A stretch of 64,000 nt of DNA, taken from the NCBI RefSeq assembly GCF_001442805.1, contig NZ_CP011131.1, positions 744,001-808,000 of the forward strand. Direction: 5' to 3'. Position 1 is the stretch's first letter. Each line of letters starts with the position of its first letter. Shown here piece after piece: positions 1-9,480 of the stretch. The translations under genes were made by a program, and so were the position numbers. Source of the DNA: Lysobacter gummosus (GTDB taxonomy: Bacteria; Pseudomonadota; Gammaproteobacteria; Xanthomonadales; Xanthomonadaceae). The notes below the pieces were generated by a model. It saw only the letters and a list, made by a program, of their open reading frames with translations. It searched no databases and had not been told where the DNA came from.

Positions 1-399
1 GGCATGGAACGCGACGTCTACTTCCAGGTGGCGATGCTCACCACGGTGGGCTTGTCGAGTAAGAACGCGATTTTGATCGTCGAGTTCGCGAAGGAGAACC
101 TTGAGAAAGGCATGGACCTGATCTCGGGCACGTTGGCGGCCGTCCGCGACCGTCTGCGCCCGATCATCATGACCTCGCTGGCCTTCGGCCTGGGCGTGTT
201 GCCGCTGGCGCTGGCGAGCGGCGCGGGTTCCGGCGCGCAGCGCGCGATCGGCACCGGCGTGCTCGGCGGCATGGTGGTGGGTACCTTCCTGGGTATCTTC
301 TTCGTCCCGCTGTTCTTCGTGGTGGTCGAGAAAGTATTCGTCCGAAAGAAGCACGCGCCCGCTGAGCAGGGCACGCAAGGAGCGCAGAGCCATGAGTAA
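1..399 (+). CDS. RND efflux pump inner-membrane transporter (C-terminal part)
   Basis: This is the last 132 codons of an AcrB/MexB-type HAE1 transporter; the gene begins before the window. The fragment contains the conserved end of the second transmembrane bundle, with [14 protein letters not shown], then [20 protein letters not shown] and a final pair of hydrophobic helices ending in a basic tail. RND pumps export drugs or metabolites using the proton gradient and form a tripartite complex with a periplasmic adaptor and an outer membrane channel. The stop overlaps the downstream outer membrane factor gene by 8 bases, which indicates translational coupling in one operon. The substrate cannot be told from this fragment. 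Confidence 0.93.
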   Translation, partial: GMERDVYFQVAMLTTVGLSSKNAILIVEFAKENLEKGMDLISGTLAAVRDRLRPIIMTSLAFGLGVLPLALASGAGSGAQRAIGTGVLGGMVVGTFLGIFFVPLFFVVVEKVFVRKKHAPAEQGTQGAQSHE

Positions 400-1846
400 G
401 TTTTCGATCCACGCCCTGGCGCTCGCGATCGCGGTGGCGACCACCGGTTGCCTCAGCCTGGCGCCCAAGCTGCCCGAGCAGCAGGCGGCGATTCCGGCGC
501 AGTGGCCGCTGCCGCCGACCACCCAGTCCTTCGTCGGCGCGCAACCGCTGACCTCGGACCCGGCGGCGGCCTCCGCCGCGACGGATTCGTCCGTCGCGGT
601 GGCCGATATCGGCTGGCGCGATTTCTTCGCCGACCAGAATCTGGAAAACCTGATCGGCCGCGCGCTCGACAACAACCGCGATCTGCGCGTGGCCGTGCTC
701 AACGTCGAGAAGGCGCGCGCGCAGTACCGCATCCAGCGCGCCGACCGCGTTCCCGCGCTGGGCGCCAGCGCGCAGTTGGATCGCCGCGGCGGCGACAACG
801 TGCCGGTCACCGACCAGTACACCGCCGGCATCGGCATCACCAACTTCGAACTCGACTTGTTCGGCCGCGTGCGCAGCCTCAGCCAATCGGCGCTGCAGCG
901 TTATTTCGCCGAGGAAGAGGCGCGCCGCAGCGCGCAGCTGAGCCTGATCGCCGAAGTCGCCAACGCTTATCTGACCTTGGCGGCCGATCGCGAACTGCTG
1001 TCGGTGTCGGAAGCGACGCTGAAGAATCAGCAGGCCGCTTACGATCTGACCGAGAAGCGCCGCGAACTGGGCGCGGTGTCCGGGCTGGAACTGAGCCAGG
1101 CGCGGACCCAGGTCGAGCAGGCGCGCGCGGATTCGGCGCGTTATGCCGGCCAGGTCGCGCAGGACATCAACGCGTTGAATCTGTTGGTCGGCGAAACTGT
1201 CGATCCGGCGCTGCTGCCGCAGAAGCTCACCGACGGCGTCACCGGCCTGGCCGGGCTGCCGTCGGGTCTGCCCTCGGAAGTGCTGCTGCGCCGTCCCGAT
1301 GTGCTGCAGGCCGAGCACACCTTGCGCGCGCAGAACGCCAACATCGGCGCCGCGCGCGCGGCGTTCTTCCCGTCGATCAACCTGACCGGCTTCCTCGGCA
1401 GCGCCAGCAATGAGCTGTCGGGTCTGTTCGACTCGAACACGCGCGCGTGGACGGTGAACCCGGTGATCAACCTGCCGATCTTCCAGGGCGGCAAGCTGCG
1501 CGCGAATCTGGCCTCGGCCAAGGCCGATCAGCAGATCGCGCTGGCCCAGTACGAGAAGGCGATCCAGTCCGGTTTCCGCGACGTCGCCGACGCGCTGGCG
1601 CTGACCAAGACCCTGGCCGAACAGCGTCAGGCGCAGGAAGCGCTGGTCGAAGCGGCCTCGCGCGCCGATCAGCTTTCTACCGCCCGTTACAAGGCCGGCC
1701 GCGACAGCTACCTCAACCAGCTCGATGCGCAGCGCACGCTGTACGGTGCGCAGCAGGGCTTGGTGACCACGCGCCTGAGCGAACAGGCCAACCGGGTCAC
1801 GCTCTACAAAGTCCTCGGAGGTGGCTGGAACGAGCGCAGCCAATGA
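392..1846 (+). CDS. Outer membrane efflux lipoprotein, OprM/NodT family
   Basis: The 484-residue product has a lipoprotein signal peptide ending at a lipobox with Cys20 (TTGC), then the two repeated coiled-coil outer membrane efflux domains typical of TolC/OprM proteins (about residues 65-270 and 280-475). Length fits the family. It would form the outer membrane channel of the tripartite pump whose inner-membrane part is encoded just upstream. The start overlaps the transporter gene and the stop overlaps the next gene in an ATGA arrangement, so transporter, channel and regulator are one transcript. Family assignment is firm; the exported compound is unknown. Confidence 0.93.
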   Translation: MSKFSIHALALAIAVATTGCLSLAPKLPEQQAAIPAQWPLPPTTQSFVGAQPLTSDPAAASAATDSSVAVADIGWRDFFADQNLENLIGRALDNNRDLRVAVLNVEKARAQYRIQRADRVPALGASAQLDRRGGDNVPVTDQYTAGIGITNFELDLFGRVRSLSQSALQRYFAEEEARRSAQLSLIAEVANAYLTLAADRELLSVSEATLKNQQAAYDLTEKRRELGAVSGLELSQARTQVEQARADSARYAGQVAQDINALNLLVGETVDPALLPQKLTDGVTGLAGLPSGLPSEVLLRRPDVLQAEHTLRAQNANIGAARAAFFPSINLTGFLGSASNELSGLFDSNTRAWTVNPVINLPIFQGGKLRANLASAKADQQIALAQYEKAIQSGFRDVADALALTKTLAEQRQAQEALVEAASRADQLSTARYKAGRDSYLNQLDAQRTLYGAQQGLVTTRLSEQANRVTLYKVLGGGWNERSQ

Positions 1847-2457
1847 GCACTCCGGGCAAGCCGACCGCCAAGGCCGCCGCGCGCGCGCTGGCTCAGCGCG
1901 AGCGCATTCTCGTGGCGGCGCAGAAATGTTTCGTCGTGCACGGCTTCCACGCCGCGAGCATGGCCAACATCGCCGACACGGCGGGCATGAGCGCGGGCCT
2001 GATCTACCGCTATTTCAAGGGCAAGAACGACATCATCCTGGCCATTATCGAGCGCCAACTCGAAGAGGCCCGGGCCGATATCGCCAAGCTGCACGCGACC
2101 AGCGATCTGGTCGCGGGCATCGCGGAAGTGTTCGGGCAGTGGCAGGCCAACGATCCCAATGTCACCAGCGCGGCCTTGTTCCTGGAACTCACCGCCGAGG
2201 CCACGCGCGATGAGGAAATCGCCGTGGCCACGCAGGCGTCCGACCGCGTGTTCCGATCCTTGCTGGGCGATTGGTTCGTGCGCGCCGTCGCCGACGGCGG
2301 TTTGGGCGTGTCGCAGGATCAGGTCGCCACGCGCGTGCTGATCCTGCAATGCCTGATCGAAGGCCTGGCGATGCGCGCGATCTCGCAGCCGGACTTGAGC
2401 GTGGATCAGGTCAAGTCGGCGTTGAATCAGTTTCTGCCGAGTTTGTTGACGGCCTGA
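1843..2457 (+). CDS. TetR/AcrR family transcriptional regulator
   Basis: The 204-residue protein has an N-terminal TetR helix-turn-helix at about residues 20-65, with the signature ASMANIADTAGMSAGLIYRYF, followed by an all-helical ligand-binding domain. The ATG lies inside the stop of the efflux channel gene (ATGA), so it is co-translated with the pump. TetR proteins in this position usually repress their own pump operon and are released by a pump substrate; that role is inferred here from position. The start at 1843 is preferred over longer in-frame readings because those run through the channel gene. Confidence 0.92.
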   Translation: MSTPGKPTAKAAARALAQRERILVAAQKCFVVHGFHAASMANIADTAGMSAGLIYRYFKGKNDIILAIIERQLEEARADIAKLHATSDLVAGIAEVFGQWQANDPNVTSAALFLELTAEATRDEEIAVATQASDRVFRSLLGDWFVRAVADGGLGVSQDQVATRVLILQCLIEGLAMRAISQPDLSVDQVKSALNQFLPSLLTA

Positions 2458-2496
2458 CAGATCGGGGTCGAGATTCGACCGCGAATGCTTCCAGTG

Positions 2497-2525
2497 AAGG
2501 CCGCCCCGTGCGGCCTTTGTGCTTT
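2497..2525 (+). terminator. Rho-independent terminator of the efflux operon
   Basis: An 8-bp stem AAGGCCGC/GCGGCCTT with a 5-base loop lies 40 bases after the TetR stop and is followed by TGTGCTTTT. Position and T-rich tail fit termination of the pump operon. Confidence 0.7.
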
Positions 2526-2529
2526 TGCA

Positions 2530-2609
2530 GGAGGGAGCTTCAGCCCCGATGCTTCTCTTTCAGCTCCATCGATACCTGAAAGAAAAGCATCGGGGCTGAA
2601 GCTCCCTCC
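2530..2609. repeat. Large imperfect palindrome, 34-bp arms
   Basis: Arms at 2530-2563 and 2576-2609 are reverse complements with one mismatch, separated by 12 bases. The arms begin with GGAGGGAGCTTCAGCCCCGA. It looks like a dispersed intergenic repeat (REP/MITE-like). It sits between a plus-strand gene end and a minus-strand gene end, where it could also form a bidirectional RNA hairpin. Confidence 0.8.
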
Positions 2610-2655
2610 CACAAAACAGCCCGGAGTTCGCGCAGGCCTGGATTGTCTTCGCCGC

Positions 2656-4077
2656 TTACCCTTGCAAGCCCTTGGCCAACTCGCCCACGGTCTTCAATGC
2701 CGTTTCGATCTTCTTGTCCCACGGCTGCCCGCAACTGAGCCGCACGTGGTGGGCGTAGTCGCCGCGGTTGGAAAACAGATGCCCCGGCAGGATGCCGATG
2801 CCGCGCGCCATCGCCGCTTCGAACAAGGCCTGTCCATCGATCGCCGGCGGCAGCTCCACCCACAAGGTCATGCCGCCGGCCGGTTCGGCCACGCAGGTGC
2901 CGTCGGGCCAATGATCCAGCAAGGCCTGCCGATAGATCTGCGCGTTGCCGGCCAAGGTCCGGCGCAAGCGCCGCAAGCCGCGTTCCATGTCGTGGCGGGC
3001 GAAGAAATCGATCAGCGCCATCTGCGGCAGGGTCGCGGTGGCGACGGTGGAAAAGCTCTTGGTCCGTAGCAGTTCCGAGCGGCGCCGCCCACCGAGCATC
3101 CAACCCACGCGCAAGCCCGGCGCGAGCATCTTCGAGTACGAGCCGCAGGTGACCACGTGCTCGCCGTCGTCGTAACGGCGCAGCGGCGACGGGCGTTCGC
3201 CGGAATAGGCCAGTTCGCCGTACAGATCGTCTTCGATCAGGGCCGTGCCGTGGGCGGCGCAGGCGGCGACGATCTCGCGCTTGCTCGCTTCGCTGGTCAG
3301 GCTGCCGAGCGGATTGTTGAAGTTCGGCACCAGCAGCGCGGCGCGGACCGCGTGGCGTTCGAGCAGTTCGCGCAGTTGCGCCGGATCGATGCCGCGGCCG
3401 GGATGGTTGGGGATTTCCAGCACGCGCAGGCCCTGCGCCGACACCGCCTGCAGCAGGCCGTGATAGGTCGGCGATTCGAGAATCACGATGTCGCCCGGGC
3501 GGGTGATGGTGCGCAAGGTCAGGCTGATCGCCTCCATCGCACCGGCGGTGACGATCACTTCGTCCGGATCGATCTCCACGCCGCATTGCGCGTAGCGCTG
3601 AGCGATGCGCTCGCGCAGTTGCGGCAATCCCTGCGGCACGGTGTAGCTCAGCGCGGTGTGCGGATCGCGCCGCATCGCGCGCGCGACCGAAGCGGCCAGC
3701 GCCGCGGTCGGCAGCATCGAGGCGTCCGGGGTGGCGGCGTGCAGGGCGATCAGGTCGCGACGCGATTGCACGTCGAGCACGCCGAGCAGGGCGGGATTGC
3801 TCACCGGCATCGGCGCGCGGGCGAGGTGGCGCGCGCGCGAACCGCGCGGCGGCGCGCCGGCGGCGGCGCGCACGTAGTAACCCGAACGCGGCCGCGCTTC
3901 GATCAGGCCTTCGCGTTCGAGTTGCTGATACGCCTCGACCGCGGTGGCCAGGCTGATGCGCTGATCGCGACCGAGCCGGCGCAGCGACGGCAGGCGTTCG
4001 CCGGCGCGCAGCACGCCGCGCTGGATCTGGCGGCGCATGCGGTCGGCGAGGCGTTCGTAGAGCAGGTCTTGGGACAT
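2656..4077 (-). CDS. MocR-type regulator: GntR HTH fused to PLP aminotransferase
   Basis: The 473-residue protein has a GntR-type winged helix (about residues 5-75, with AGERLPSLRRLGRDQRIS) joined to a fold type I aminotransferase domain (about 110-470). The PLP-lysine region is YSKMLAPGLRVGW and the NPLG motif of the domain is present in the text FNNPLGS. MocR proteins are regulators of pyridoxal, amino acid or transport genes. The start at 4077 (MSQDLLYERL) removes an upstream extension that is translated from an intergenic repeat. The divergent DMT exporter gene 310 bases away is the most likely target, by position only. Confidence 0.9.
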   Translation of the reverse strand: MSQDLLYERLADRMRRQIQRGVLRAGERLPSLRRLGRDQRISLATAVEAYQQLEREGLIEARPRSGYYVRAAAGAPPRGSRARHLARAPMPVSNPALLGVLDVQSRRDLIALHAATPDASMLPTAALAASVARAMRRDPHTALSYTVPQGLPQLRERIAQRYAQCGVEIDPDEVIVTAGAMEAISLTLRTITRPGDIVILESPTYHGLLQAVSAQGLRVLEIPNHPGRGIDPAQLRELLERHAVRAALLVPNFNNPLGSLTSEASKREIVAACAAHGTALIEDDLYGELAYSGERPSPLRRYDDGEHVVTCGSYSKMLAPGLRVGWMLGGRRRSELLRTKSFSTVATATLPQMALIDFFARHDMERGLRRLRRTLAGNAQIYRQALLDHWPDGTCVAEPAGGMTLWVELPPAIDGQALFEAAMARGIGILPGHLFSNRGDYAHHVRLSCGQPWDKKIETALKTVGELAKGLQG

Positions 4078-4106
4078 GGGGGCAAATCCGATGACGTCTT
4101 CGGAGC

Positions 4107-4229
4107 CCCTCTCCCGCTGGCGGGAGAGGGGTTGGGGTGAGGGCCGGCAAGCGCTGATGAAAGCAACAGCATTCGCGCCTTCGGCGCTCACCCCCTCACC
4201 CTAACCCTCTCCCGCCAGCGGGAGAGGGA
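4107..4229. repeat. Pair of CCTCTCCCGC hairpin repeats
   Basis: Two copies of the hairpin CCTCTCCCGC...GCGGGAGAGG lie at about 4107-4131 and 4206-4228, in inverted orientation and flanked by TTGGGGTGAGGG and its complement CCCTCACCCTAA. The same element recurs near 10761, 27726-27960 and 52164-52290. It is a dispersed REP-type repeat occupying most of the gap between the MocR gene and the exporter. Confidence 0.85.
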
Positions 4230-4387
4230 ACAGATGCAGCTACGCGGTGACCGCGATGCGGTCTCGCGTCGTCTCAAACTGTACCGGTCGAAATTGATCC
4301 TAACTGAATCTGTATCGGTCCGCAGCCCGGTCCTAACCTGAGCTTCCCCGATCCCGTAGCCCCGGCGCGTGCACCGCGCAGCCTGCC

Positions 4388-5296
4388 ATGACCCCCGTCG
4401 CCACCCCCGCCGAATCGCGCACCGCCCTGATCCAGTTGCTGGTCGCCGAACTGCTGATCGGATCGGTCGGCGTGTTCGTGCACGAAAGCGGCCAGAACGC
4501 GATCACCGCGGTGCTGTTCCGCTGCGTGTTCGGCTGCCTGTTCCTGCTGGCCTGGGGCTGCGCGCGTGGTTTGTTCCGCGGCTTGCTCGGCGAGCGCGCG
4601 CTGATCCGCTCGGCGATCGTCAGCGGCGTGCTGCTGGTGCTGAACTGGGTGGCGCTGTTCGCCGGCATGGCGCGCTCGTCGATCGGCGTGGCGACGATGG
4701 TCTACCACTTCTTCCCGTTCGTGGTGATGGGGATGGCGGCGATGTTCTACGGCGAGCGCACGCGCGCGGCCGACCTGGGCTGGACCGCGATCGCCTTCGT
4801 CGGCGTGCTGTGCTCGGCCGATCCGTTCAAGTTGTGGAACAGCGCCGGCAGCGGCTATCTGATCGGCGTCGGCATGACCTTCGTGGCGGCCATTCTGTGC
4901 GGCGCGTCGTTGCTGCTGTCGCGGCGGATCAGCCGAGAGCGGCCGTTCGCGGTGGTGCTGATCCAATGCCTGGTCGGCGTGGTCATGCTGGCGCCGTTCG
5001 CCGATTACGCCGCGGTGTGGACGCCGGGCAGCCACTGGTTCTGGCTCGCCGGCCTGGGCCTGATCCACAGCGGCGTGTGCTACGTGCTGTTCTATTCGTC
5101 GTATCCGCGCCTGCAGGTGGCGACGATCGCGGTGCTGGCCTTCATCTATCCGGTGATCGCACTGCTGCTGGATTATCTGCTCTACGGCCGCACCTTGGCG
5201 CCGGTGCAGAGCCTGGGCGTGGCGCTGATCGTGCTGGGCACCCTGGGCGTCAATCTGAAATGGCAGTGGCGCCGGCCGCTACCGGCGCGGGCCTGA
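4388..5296 (+). CDS. DMT superfamily transporter (EamA-type exporter)
   Basis: The 302-residue protein has ten predicted hydrophobic segments and two EamA repeats (about residues 12-145 and 160-295), the usual size for drug/metabolite transporters. It lacks a signal peptide beyond the first helix. Such proteins export amino acids, purine metabolites or drugs across the inner membrane. It is transcribed divergently from the MocR-type regulator, which suggests regulation by that protein; the substrate is not visible from sequence. Confidence 0.88.
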   Translation: MTPVATPAESRTALIQLLVAELLIGSVGVFVHESGQNAITAVLFRCVFGCLFLLAWGCARGLFRGLLGERALIRSAIVSGVLLVLNWVALFAGMARSSIGVATMVYHFFPFVVMGMAAMFYGERTRAADLGWTAIAFVGVLCSADPFKLWNSAGSGYLIGVGMTFVAAILCGASLLLSRRISRERPFAVVLIQCLVGVVMLAPFADYAAVWTPGSHWFWLAGLGLIHSGVCYVLFYSSYPRLQVATIAVLAFIYPVIALLLDYLLYGRTLAPVQSLGVALIVLGTLGVNLKWQWRRPLPARA

Positions 5297-5440
5297 GCGT
5301 TCGCGAACGCCGTACGTTTTTCTCGACCCGGCCCGTCGTCTGGACGGGGCAGCAGGCGATGCCTGCTCGGCCGGCGCAAGGACGCGCCGGCTGGGTATTT
5401 GTCGTTCGCCGATACGATGCCGCAGTGAGCCGATCGCGGC

Positions 5441-5734
5441 TCAGTCCGCGAGCACCAGCCGCCAGGCGCCTTCGACATCGTCTTCGATCAGCGTCCACGG
5501 CACCTGCTCGGTACCGCGCAGGCGTTCCCAGCCCCGGGCCAGTTCGTCGCGGATGTCGTCCCAGTGGCGCTCGCCGTGATGCAGGCGCGCGCCGATGCCG
5601 TAGGTGATCGCCAGCTCGCGGGTGTGATGCGAGATCGCCGCCGCGCTCGCCGAAGCCGGGTCGCCCGGTTCACTCTCGGGCGAAGAGGAAAGCCAGTCGA
5701 CGTAGCGAGGGGGCATGGGAGGATCCGTTGGCAT
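5441..5734 (-). CDS. Hypothetical protein, 91-97 residues
   Basis: The product is a small soluble acidic protein of unknown function with no signal peptide or membrane helix. The C-terminal half is rich in Trp, Glu and Asp (WDDIRDELARGWERLR) and looks helical. The reading frame has the GC-rich third positions of its neighbours. Two starts are possible: 5734, where AAGGA abuts the ATG, and 5716 (MPPRYVDWL), which has no clear ribosome site. It faces the exporter gene tail to tail. I do not recognise the family. Confidence 0.6.
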   Translation of the reverse strand: MPTDPPMPPRYVDWLSSSPESEPGDPASASAAAISHHTRELAITYGIGARLHHGERHWDDIRDELARGWERLRGTEQVPWTLIEDDVEGAWRLVLAD

Positions 5735-6019
5735 TCCTTTTGCATTAGGACGATATCGGTTTTATGTTCGGCCGGGGTTACGAGACGTGGCTAGCTCACA
5801 TCCGAAACGCGAGCCAGGTCGCAAACATGCATTCGGGTTTTCGCGCGTTCGTTCGTCCTCCGCCGAAAGTCGGAGGCGCGGCGCCGTCAAACTGAACCTT
5901 GAGTGGGGCGGGTGCTGAATGCGCAGGATGTTCGCGGGTACGCCGCGTCGCGGCCGCGCGACGGACTGGCCGTCGATAAACCATTCGTTTCCACGGGCGC
6001 CGCCGGATGCACCGCCGGC
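5735..6019. other. Intergenic region without a recognised gene
   Basis: This stretch between the small unknown gene and the rtcB terminator holds no reading frame I would support. It contains one region of lower GC (about 5735-5850). No repeat or clear promoter was found. Confidence 0.4.
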
Positions 6020-6047
6020 AAAAAAACGCCGCCCACCAGGGGCGGCG
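6020..6047 (-). terminator. Rho-independent terminator of the slipin-rtcB operon
   Basis: Read on the minus strand, the 8-bp stem CGCCGCCC/GGGCGGCG (6040-6047 with 6027-6034) has a short loop and is followed by seven T residues. It lies 20 bases past the rtcB stop. Confidence 0.9.
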
Positions 6048-6066
6048 CCCGAGCGCTTCCGTGCGC

Positions 6067-7287
6067 TCAACCCTTGATGCAGATCACCTGACGCAAGGTG
6101 TGAACCACCTCGACCAGATCGGTCTGAGCCGCCATCACCGCTTCGATCGGCTTGTACGCCGCCGGTGATTCGTCGATGACCGCCGCGTCCTTGCGGCATT
6201 CCACGTGGGCCGTGGCCTCACGATGGTCCTTCAGCGTGATCTTCTGCCGCGCCTGCGTACGGCTCATGACCCGGCCGGCGCCGTGGCTGCAGCTGTGGAA
6301 GCTGTCCGCGTTGCCCTTGCCGCGCACGATGTAGCTGCGCGCGCCCATGCTGCCGGGGATGATGCCGAGCTCGCCTTCGCGCGCGCTGACCGCGCCCTTG
6401 CGGGTCACCCACAACGATTCGCCGAAATGTTCCTCGCGCTGCACGTAATTGTGGTGGCAGTTGACCGCGGTTTTTTCCAGCTGGAACTTCGGCAGCTGGA
6501 TGCGCATCGCGTGCAACACCCGCTCCATCATCGCTTCGCGGTTATGGCGGGCGTAGTCCTGCGCCCAGCCGACCGCTTCGACGTAGTCGTCGAACAAAGG
6601 CTCGCCTTCCAGCAGGAAAGCCAGGTCCTTGTCCGGCAGATGGAAGCCCAGCACGCGCCGTTCCAGTTTCAGCCGCGCCAGCTCGATGAAGTAACTGCCG
6701 ATCAGGTTGCCGGTGCCGCGCGAGCCGGAGTGCAGCATCACCCACACCGCGCCGGCCTCGTCGAGACAGACTTCGATGAAGTGGTTGCCGCCGCCGAGCG
6801 TGCCGATCTGCTTGTCGAGCTTGTCGGTGCGCAGCTTGCGGTGCTTGCCGTGGATGACCTCCAGCCGCGACGCCAGACCCGACTTGGCCAGGCGCGTGGC
6901 GTGGCTGTCGGGCAGGCGTCGGTGCTCGCCTCCGCGGCCGTTACCGACGGGCACGCAGTGCTCGATCGCCGAACGCACCTTGGCCAGGCTGTCGGGCAGA
7001 TCCTTCGCCCGCAGCGTGGTGCGCACCGCGGCCATGCCGCAGCCCAGATCGACGCCGACCGCGGCCGGGATGATCGCGCCGCGCGTAGGCACCACCGAGC
7101 CGACGGTGGCGCCCTTGCCCAGGTGGACGTCGGGCATCACCGCGACCCAGGGGCCGACGTGGGGCAGGGCGGCGATGTTGCGCAGCTGCCGCCGCGCGCC
7201 TTCGTCGACCGTCACTCCGCGCACCCAGCCTTTGACCGGCACCGCGCCTTCTTCGGCGTAGAGCAGTTCGAAGCTTGATGTACTCAT
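6067..7287 (-). CDS. rtcB: RNA-splicing ligase RtcB
   Basis: RtcB joins RNA 2',3'-cyclic phosphate or 3'-phosphate ends to 5'-OH ends using GTP and Mn2+. The 406-residue protein has all the landmarks of the family: DLGCGM (Asp80, Cys83) and GGGNHF (His169) for metal binding, HSGSRG (His186), NCHHNY, and SCSHGAGR with His335 as the guanylylated nucleophile. Length matches the bacterial family. It is the last gene of a minus-strand operon, one base after the Cys-cluster protein, with a strong terminator behind it. No archease or rtcA gene is present in the window. The role is repair of cleaved tRNA or other RNAs; the specific substrate is inferred below. Confidence 0.97.
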   Translation of the reverse strand: MSTSSFELLYAEEGAVPVKGWVRGVTVDEGARRQLRNIAALPHVGPWVAVMPDVHLGKGATVGSVVPTRGAIIPAAVGVDLGCGMAAVRTTLRAKDLPDSLAKVRSAIEHCVPVGNGRGGEHRRLPDSHATRLAKSGLASRLEVIHGKHRKLRTDKLDKQIGTLGGGNHFIEVCLDEAGAVWVMLHSGSRGTGNLIGSYFIELARLKLERRVLGFHLPDKDLAFLLEGEPLFDDYVEAVGWAQDYARHNREAMMERVLHAMRIQLPKFQLEKTAVNCHHNYVQREEHFGESLWVTRKGAVSAREGELGIIPGSMGARSYIVRGKGNADSFHSCSHGAGRVMSRTQARQKITLKDHREATAHVECRKDAAVIDESPAAYKPIEAVMAAQTDLVEVVHTLRQVICIKG

Positions 7288-7288
7288 G

Positions 7289-8200
7289 TCAATGTTCCTT
7301 GTTGCGCGGGCCGACTCGTGCGGGCCCGCGGTGTTGGTTTCTTCGCCGGGGCAATCGGTCGCCGGGCTCGCCCGTAACCTGCGAGTCCGCCCCGGTTTCG
7401 TTCTTCAGCCGGTGCCGTTGCAGTTCGACGCGGCTCAACTGACGCTTGCTGCGGGCATACACATCGCCGCGGTCGTACAACCGACCGCCGCAGTCGCGAT
7501 CGCAGCGACCGCAGGCCGAGCACGCGTGCGACAACGCCGGCCGCCGCGCGATCACGTCGAAAGGCTGCAAGTACGCCAAAGTGCGCCGTTTCTGCTCCGA
7601 TCCGGGACGGGCCGGAATCGCCGGGATCGGCGCCAGCTCGACTTCGTACCAGACCCCACCGATGCAGCGCAGCTGGGTCCATTCGTCGATCGCCACCACG
7701 TCCTGCCGTTCCGGGTCGCGACGTCGCCGACGCTTCTCGTACCAACCCAGGCGCTGCTCGTACATGAAGCGGATACCGGCCTGATTGAACAGCAGCAGGC
7801 CGTTGTCCGGGTGCACATAGAGCCGTTGCCCGGATTGCGCCAGCGGCCTGGGACCGCCGTAACGCCCCAGTTCGTACAACTCGCCGTCGACGGCGCCCAC
7901 CTTCGTGGCAACGAAATCATCCAGGTGCTGATGAATATGCTGCTGCACGGTATTGCGCCGGTCGATGCCGCTGCACAGGTCCGAGAACACCCGATCCCAC
8001 GGTCGGCCGACCTGACGTTCCAGGTAGCGTTGCAGCGGGCGCAGGTTTTCGTTGAGCCACTTGGGATGGCGTTGATGGCGAAAGCGCAGGCTTTCGTACT
8101 GTCTTTCGTCTTCGCGATCGCCAGGCGGACGCGGGCGCGGAGTGTCGAGTCCTCCTTGCCGCGGCCGCTCGACGATCACTTTGAACATGTCCTTTCGCAT
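7289..8200 (-). CDS. Unknown protein of the rtcB operon with a four-Cys cluster
   Basis: The 303-residue protein is basic and soluble. It starts with FKVIVERPR, has a charged central region with conserved-looking Trp and Tyr, and carries CSACGRCDRDC (Cys227, 230, 233, 237), a possible zinc-binding or metal cluster, followed by a very basic tail rich in Arg. The start may instead be Met5 (8188), where GAAAGGAC precedes the ATG. It ends one base before the rtcB start, so the two are translationally coupled. A role in RNA binding or repair is inferred only from position and charge. Confidence 0.85.
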   Translation of the reverse strand: MRKDMFKVIVERPRQGGLDTPRPRPPGDREDERQYESLRFRHQRHPKWLNENLRPLQRYLERQVGRPWDRVFSDLCSGIDRRNTVQQHIHQHLDDFVATKVGAVDGELYELGRYGGPRPLAQSGQRLYVHPDNGLLLFNQAGIRFMYEQRLGWYEKRRRRRDPERQDVVAIDEWTQLRCIGGVWYEVELAPIPAIPARPGSEQKRRTLAYLQPFDVIARRPALSHACSACGRCDRDCGGRLYDRGDVYARSKRQLSRVELQRHRLKNETGADSQVTGEPGDRLPRRRNQHRGPARVGPRNKEH

Positions 8201-8349
8201 ACAAACTTTGATCCGATAGATAACCCCGCGTCGCGGCTTGCGACCGCGCGCGGTGAGATGGCCGCCCCGTTCGGGGCGGCGTTCGCGTTTGCTCGACGGC
8301 GTGCGCGCTATCGGAAGCCGGACGGCGATGGCGCCGTCCGGTCCTGCGT

Positions 8350-9480
8350 TCAGCCGTTGCCCTTCAGGCTGACCAATTGCTTCATGACTCCCTCCAGACC
8401 GCCGAACACGGTCAGCTTGTCGATCTTCTCGGTGATCTTTTCCAAGGCCTCGAGCTCCTTCAGGCGCATCAAGACCGGGCTTTCCTCGATCAGCTTGGCG
8501 GTGTTGAGCAGGCTGCGCGTCGCGTTCGCCTCTTCGCGGCGACGGATCACGTTGGCCTGCGCGGTCTTCTCCGCCTGCACCACGCCGTTGAGGATGTCCT
8601 TCATCTCGCCCGGCAGGATCACGTCCTTGACGCCGACGCCGAGCACTTCCAGTCCCGCCTCGGCGACCGGCCCGCGCACGTAGGCGAAGATGTCCGCGTC
8701 GAGCGAAGCCTTGTCGCCGAGCAATTCGTCCAGGGTCTTGGACGAGATCGCCTTGCGCAGGCCGTACTGCAGCTCGCGATAGACGTGATCCAGGTACTTG
8801 GCGACGCGGGTACGCGCCGCGACCGGGTCGGTCACGCGCAGGCTCGCGGCCAGGTTCACGCGCAGCGACACCTTGTCGCGGGTCAGCAACTCCTGGCCCG
8901 AGACTTCCATCGCCTGCACGCGCAGTTCCACCACCTCGACGGCGACGTTCTTGCGCAGATTCCAGAACGCATACGCGCCCGGCTCCAGACGGCGCACGAA
9001 CTTGCCGTCCACGAACAGCAGTCCGGCCGATTCGGTCGGCACGTTGCCGGCGACCGCGACGCGGTCGAGGTAGCTGAGCTGACGCAGGCCGTTGGCGACC
9101 TCGCGCTCGACTTCCAGGCCTTCGCTCAGAGCGATGGCGCGGATCTCGATGCTGGCCAGGCCCTTCCAGTACAAACGGCGGGTGCCTGGCGCCAGCACAT
9201 CGGCGATACGGCCGTTGCGCAGCACCAGCCCGACTTCGTCGTTGCCGATGTCGGCCAGGACGAAATGCATCTGCAGGCGCTCGCCCAGGCCGGCGATCAA
9301 CGCCTCGCCATCGTTACCGGTGTACTGGCTGTTGCCGATGTCGTGCGTGACCAGCACCAGCTCGCGCTTGAAGTCGCTGAGGCGATGGACGCCGGCGCCG
9401 AGCACGCGCTCGATGCGGCGATTGCGGTAAACCAGGACGCGCTCGGCATCGCCGACCACGACCTTCTTCATCCAGAACAT
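8350..9480 (-). CDS. Slipin family protein (SPFH/Band 7)
   Basis: The 376-residue protein has an SPFH/Band 7 domain at about residues 140-320 (ending VAEAGLEVLGVGVKDVILPG) with the typical ANVIRRREEANATRS coiled segment after it. The N-terminal part (residues 1-130) is a duplicated, non-membrane extension rather than the usual hydrophobic anchor. The start at 9480 (MFWMKKVVV) has AAGGAGA seven bases upstream. It is first in the slipin, Cys-cluster protein, rtcB operon, separated from the next gene by about 150 bases with two GC-rich hairpins. Slipins form membrane-associated oligomeric assemblies; how this relates to RNA repair is not known to me. Confidence 0.92.
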   Translation of the reverse strand: MFWMKKVVVGDAERVLVYRNRRIERVLGAGVHRLSDFKRELVLVTHDIGNSQYTGNDGEALIAGLGERLQMHFVLADIGNDEVGLVLRNGRIADVLAPGTRRLYWKGLASIEIRAIALSEGLEVEREVANGLRQLSYLDRVAVAGNVPTESAGLLFVDGKFVRRLEPGAYAFWNLRKNVAVEVVELRVQAMEVSGQELLTRDKVSLRVNLAASLRVTDPVAARTRVAKYLDHVYRELQYGLRKAISSKTLDELLGDKASLDADIFAYVRGPVAEAGLEVLGVGVKDVILPGEMKDILNGVVQAEKTAQANVIRRREEANATRSLLNTAKLIEESPVLMRLKELEALEKITEKIDKLTVFGGLEGVMKQLVSLKGNG

